From the NCBI GenBank assembly GCA_947629995.1, contig CANRFX010000066.1:1-5881 (forward strand): a stretch of DNA of 5,881 bases, given 5' to 3'. The stretch comes from an uncultured Clostridia bacterium (lineage in GTDB: Bacteria; Bacillota; Clostridia; TANB77; CAG-508). The stretch's first letter is position 1. Each line of letters opens with the position of its first letter. Below, piece by piece: positions 5,633 through 5,881 of this stretch. The position numbers and the translations under genes are program-made. The notes below the pieces were generated by a model, which was not told the origin of the DNA, searched no databases, and saw nothing but the letters and a program-made list of their open reading frames with translations.

Positions 5633-5661
5633 ATTTTACTATACTTTATTTCTTTTTGCAA
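5633..5661 (-). promoter_or_regulatory. Predicted operon promoter upstream of the lyase gene
   Basis: Minus-strand TTGCAA (5656-5661), 17-nt spacer, TAAAAT (5633-5638), followed by a leader of about 25-30 nt with AGAGG before the ATG. It lies just after the terminator of the preceding gene. Confidence 0.55.
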
Positions 5662-5675
5662 TATTTTTAAAAAGA

Positions 5676-5713
5676 AAAAAGGGATTATAAGAATATTTTC
5701 TTAATCCCTTTTT
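5676..5713. terminator. Bidirectional intrinsic terminator
   Basis: A perfect 12-bp stem, AAAAAGGGATTA (5676-5687) with TAATCCCTTTTT (5702-5713), and T tracts on both strands. On the minus strand it follows the stop of the surface-protein gene by three bases and separates it from the lyase operon. Confidence 0.85.
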
Positions 5714-5716
5714 CTA

Positions 5717-5881
5717 CTATAATACATATCTCTTAATTAAAACAATTCCTGCAGCTGTTGTAACTAAAATTGTAAATCCTAGTGCAAAGTAAGTTTTTGC
5801 TTTTCCTGTCTTGATTGATAGAATAACTGGTGCATCATCTATATCATCTTCTCCATCTTTCTTATTATCTGGAGTTGAATC
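5717..5881 (-). CDS. 3' end of a surface-type protein with C-terminal membrane anchor (partial)
   Basis: Only the last 54 residues are in the window; the gene continues beyond the right edge. An acidic segment (DGEDDIDDAP) is followed by VILSIKTGKAKTYFALGF, one hydrophobic span of about 20 residues and the basic end IKRYVL. The TG followed by a membrane span and a short positive tail resembles C-terminal cell-wall sorting regions of Clostridia surface proteins, although a canonical LPXTG is absent. It could equally be a simple tail-anchored protein. Stop TAG (5717-5719) is followed at once by a second TAG and then by the terminator. Confidence 0.6.
   Translation of the reverse strand, partial: DSTPDNKKDGEDDIDDAPVILSIKTGKAKTYFALGFTILVTTAAGIVLIKRYVL

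Overview
The window is very AT-rich DNA from a low-GC Firmicute. A spo0A gene, AGGAGG-type ribosome binding sites, A/T-biased codons and a surface-protein tail point to a spore-forming, probably uncultured, Clostridia-type bacterium. All protein genes read on the minus strand (right to left).

Layout, left to right: (1) 1-560 has no large gene. It holds a probable type I toxin-antitoxin locus: a 40-residue hydrophobic peptide gene on the minus strand (311-433), a convergent small RNA of about 86 nt on the plus strand with a consensus promoter and its own terminator (187-307), and two 84-bp copies (1-84, 475-558) of the toxin-type promoter, suggesting a second module beyond the left edge. (2) 580-1400 is spo0A, the sporulation master regulator. 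(3) 1514-5600 is a probable four-gene operon, in transcription order: a PLP-dependent methionine gamma-lyase/aluminium-resistance family protein, a membrane-anchored protein with seven acidic repeats, a YhiN/HI0933-type flavoprotein, and a YigZ/IMPACT family protein. (4) 5676-5713 is a bidirectional terminator, and 5717-5881 is the 3' end of a surface-type protein.

The most striking result is that all four recognisable genes (spo0A, yigZ, the flavoprotein, the lyase) are broken in the conventional reading, always the same way. Each break lies at an in-frame CGG codon, and each is repaired by skipping the C and reading the following GGN as glycine. There are six such sites: two in spo0A, two in the flavoprotein, one in yigZ and one in the lyase. 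A seventh in-frame CGG near the end of the acidic-repeat gene is also followed by A and is compatible with the same event. Four CGG triplets that lie out of frame in the same genes cause no shift. No CGG in the window has to be read as arginine. This is not the pattern of random sequencing error or pseudogene decay. It suggests that in this organism CGG triggers +1 frameshifting, or that CGGN is read as a four-base glycine codon. The coordinates below give the reconstructed genes across these sites.
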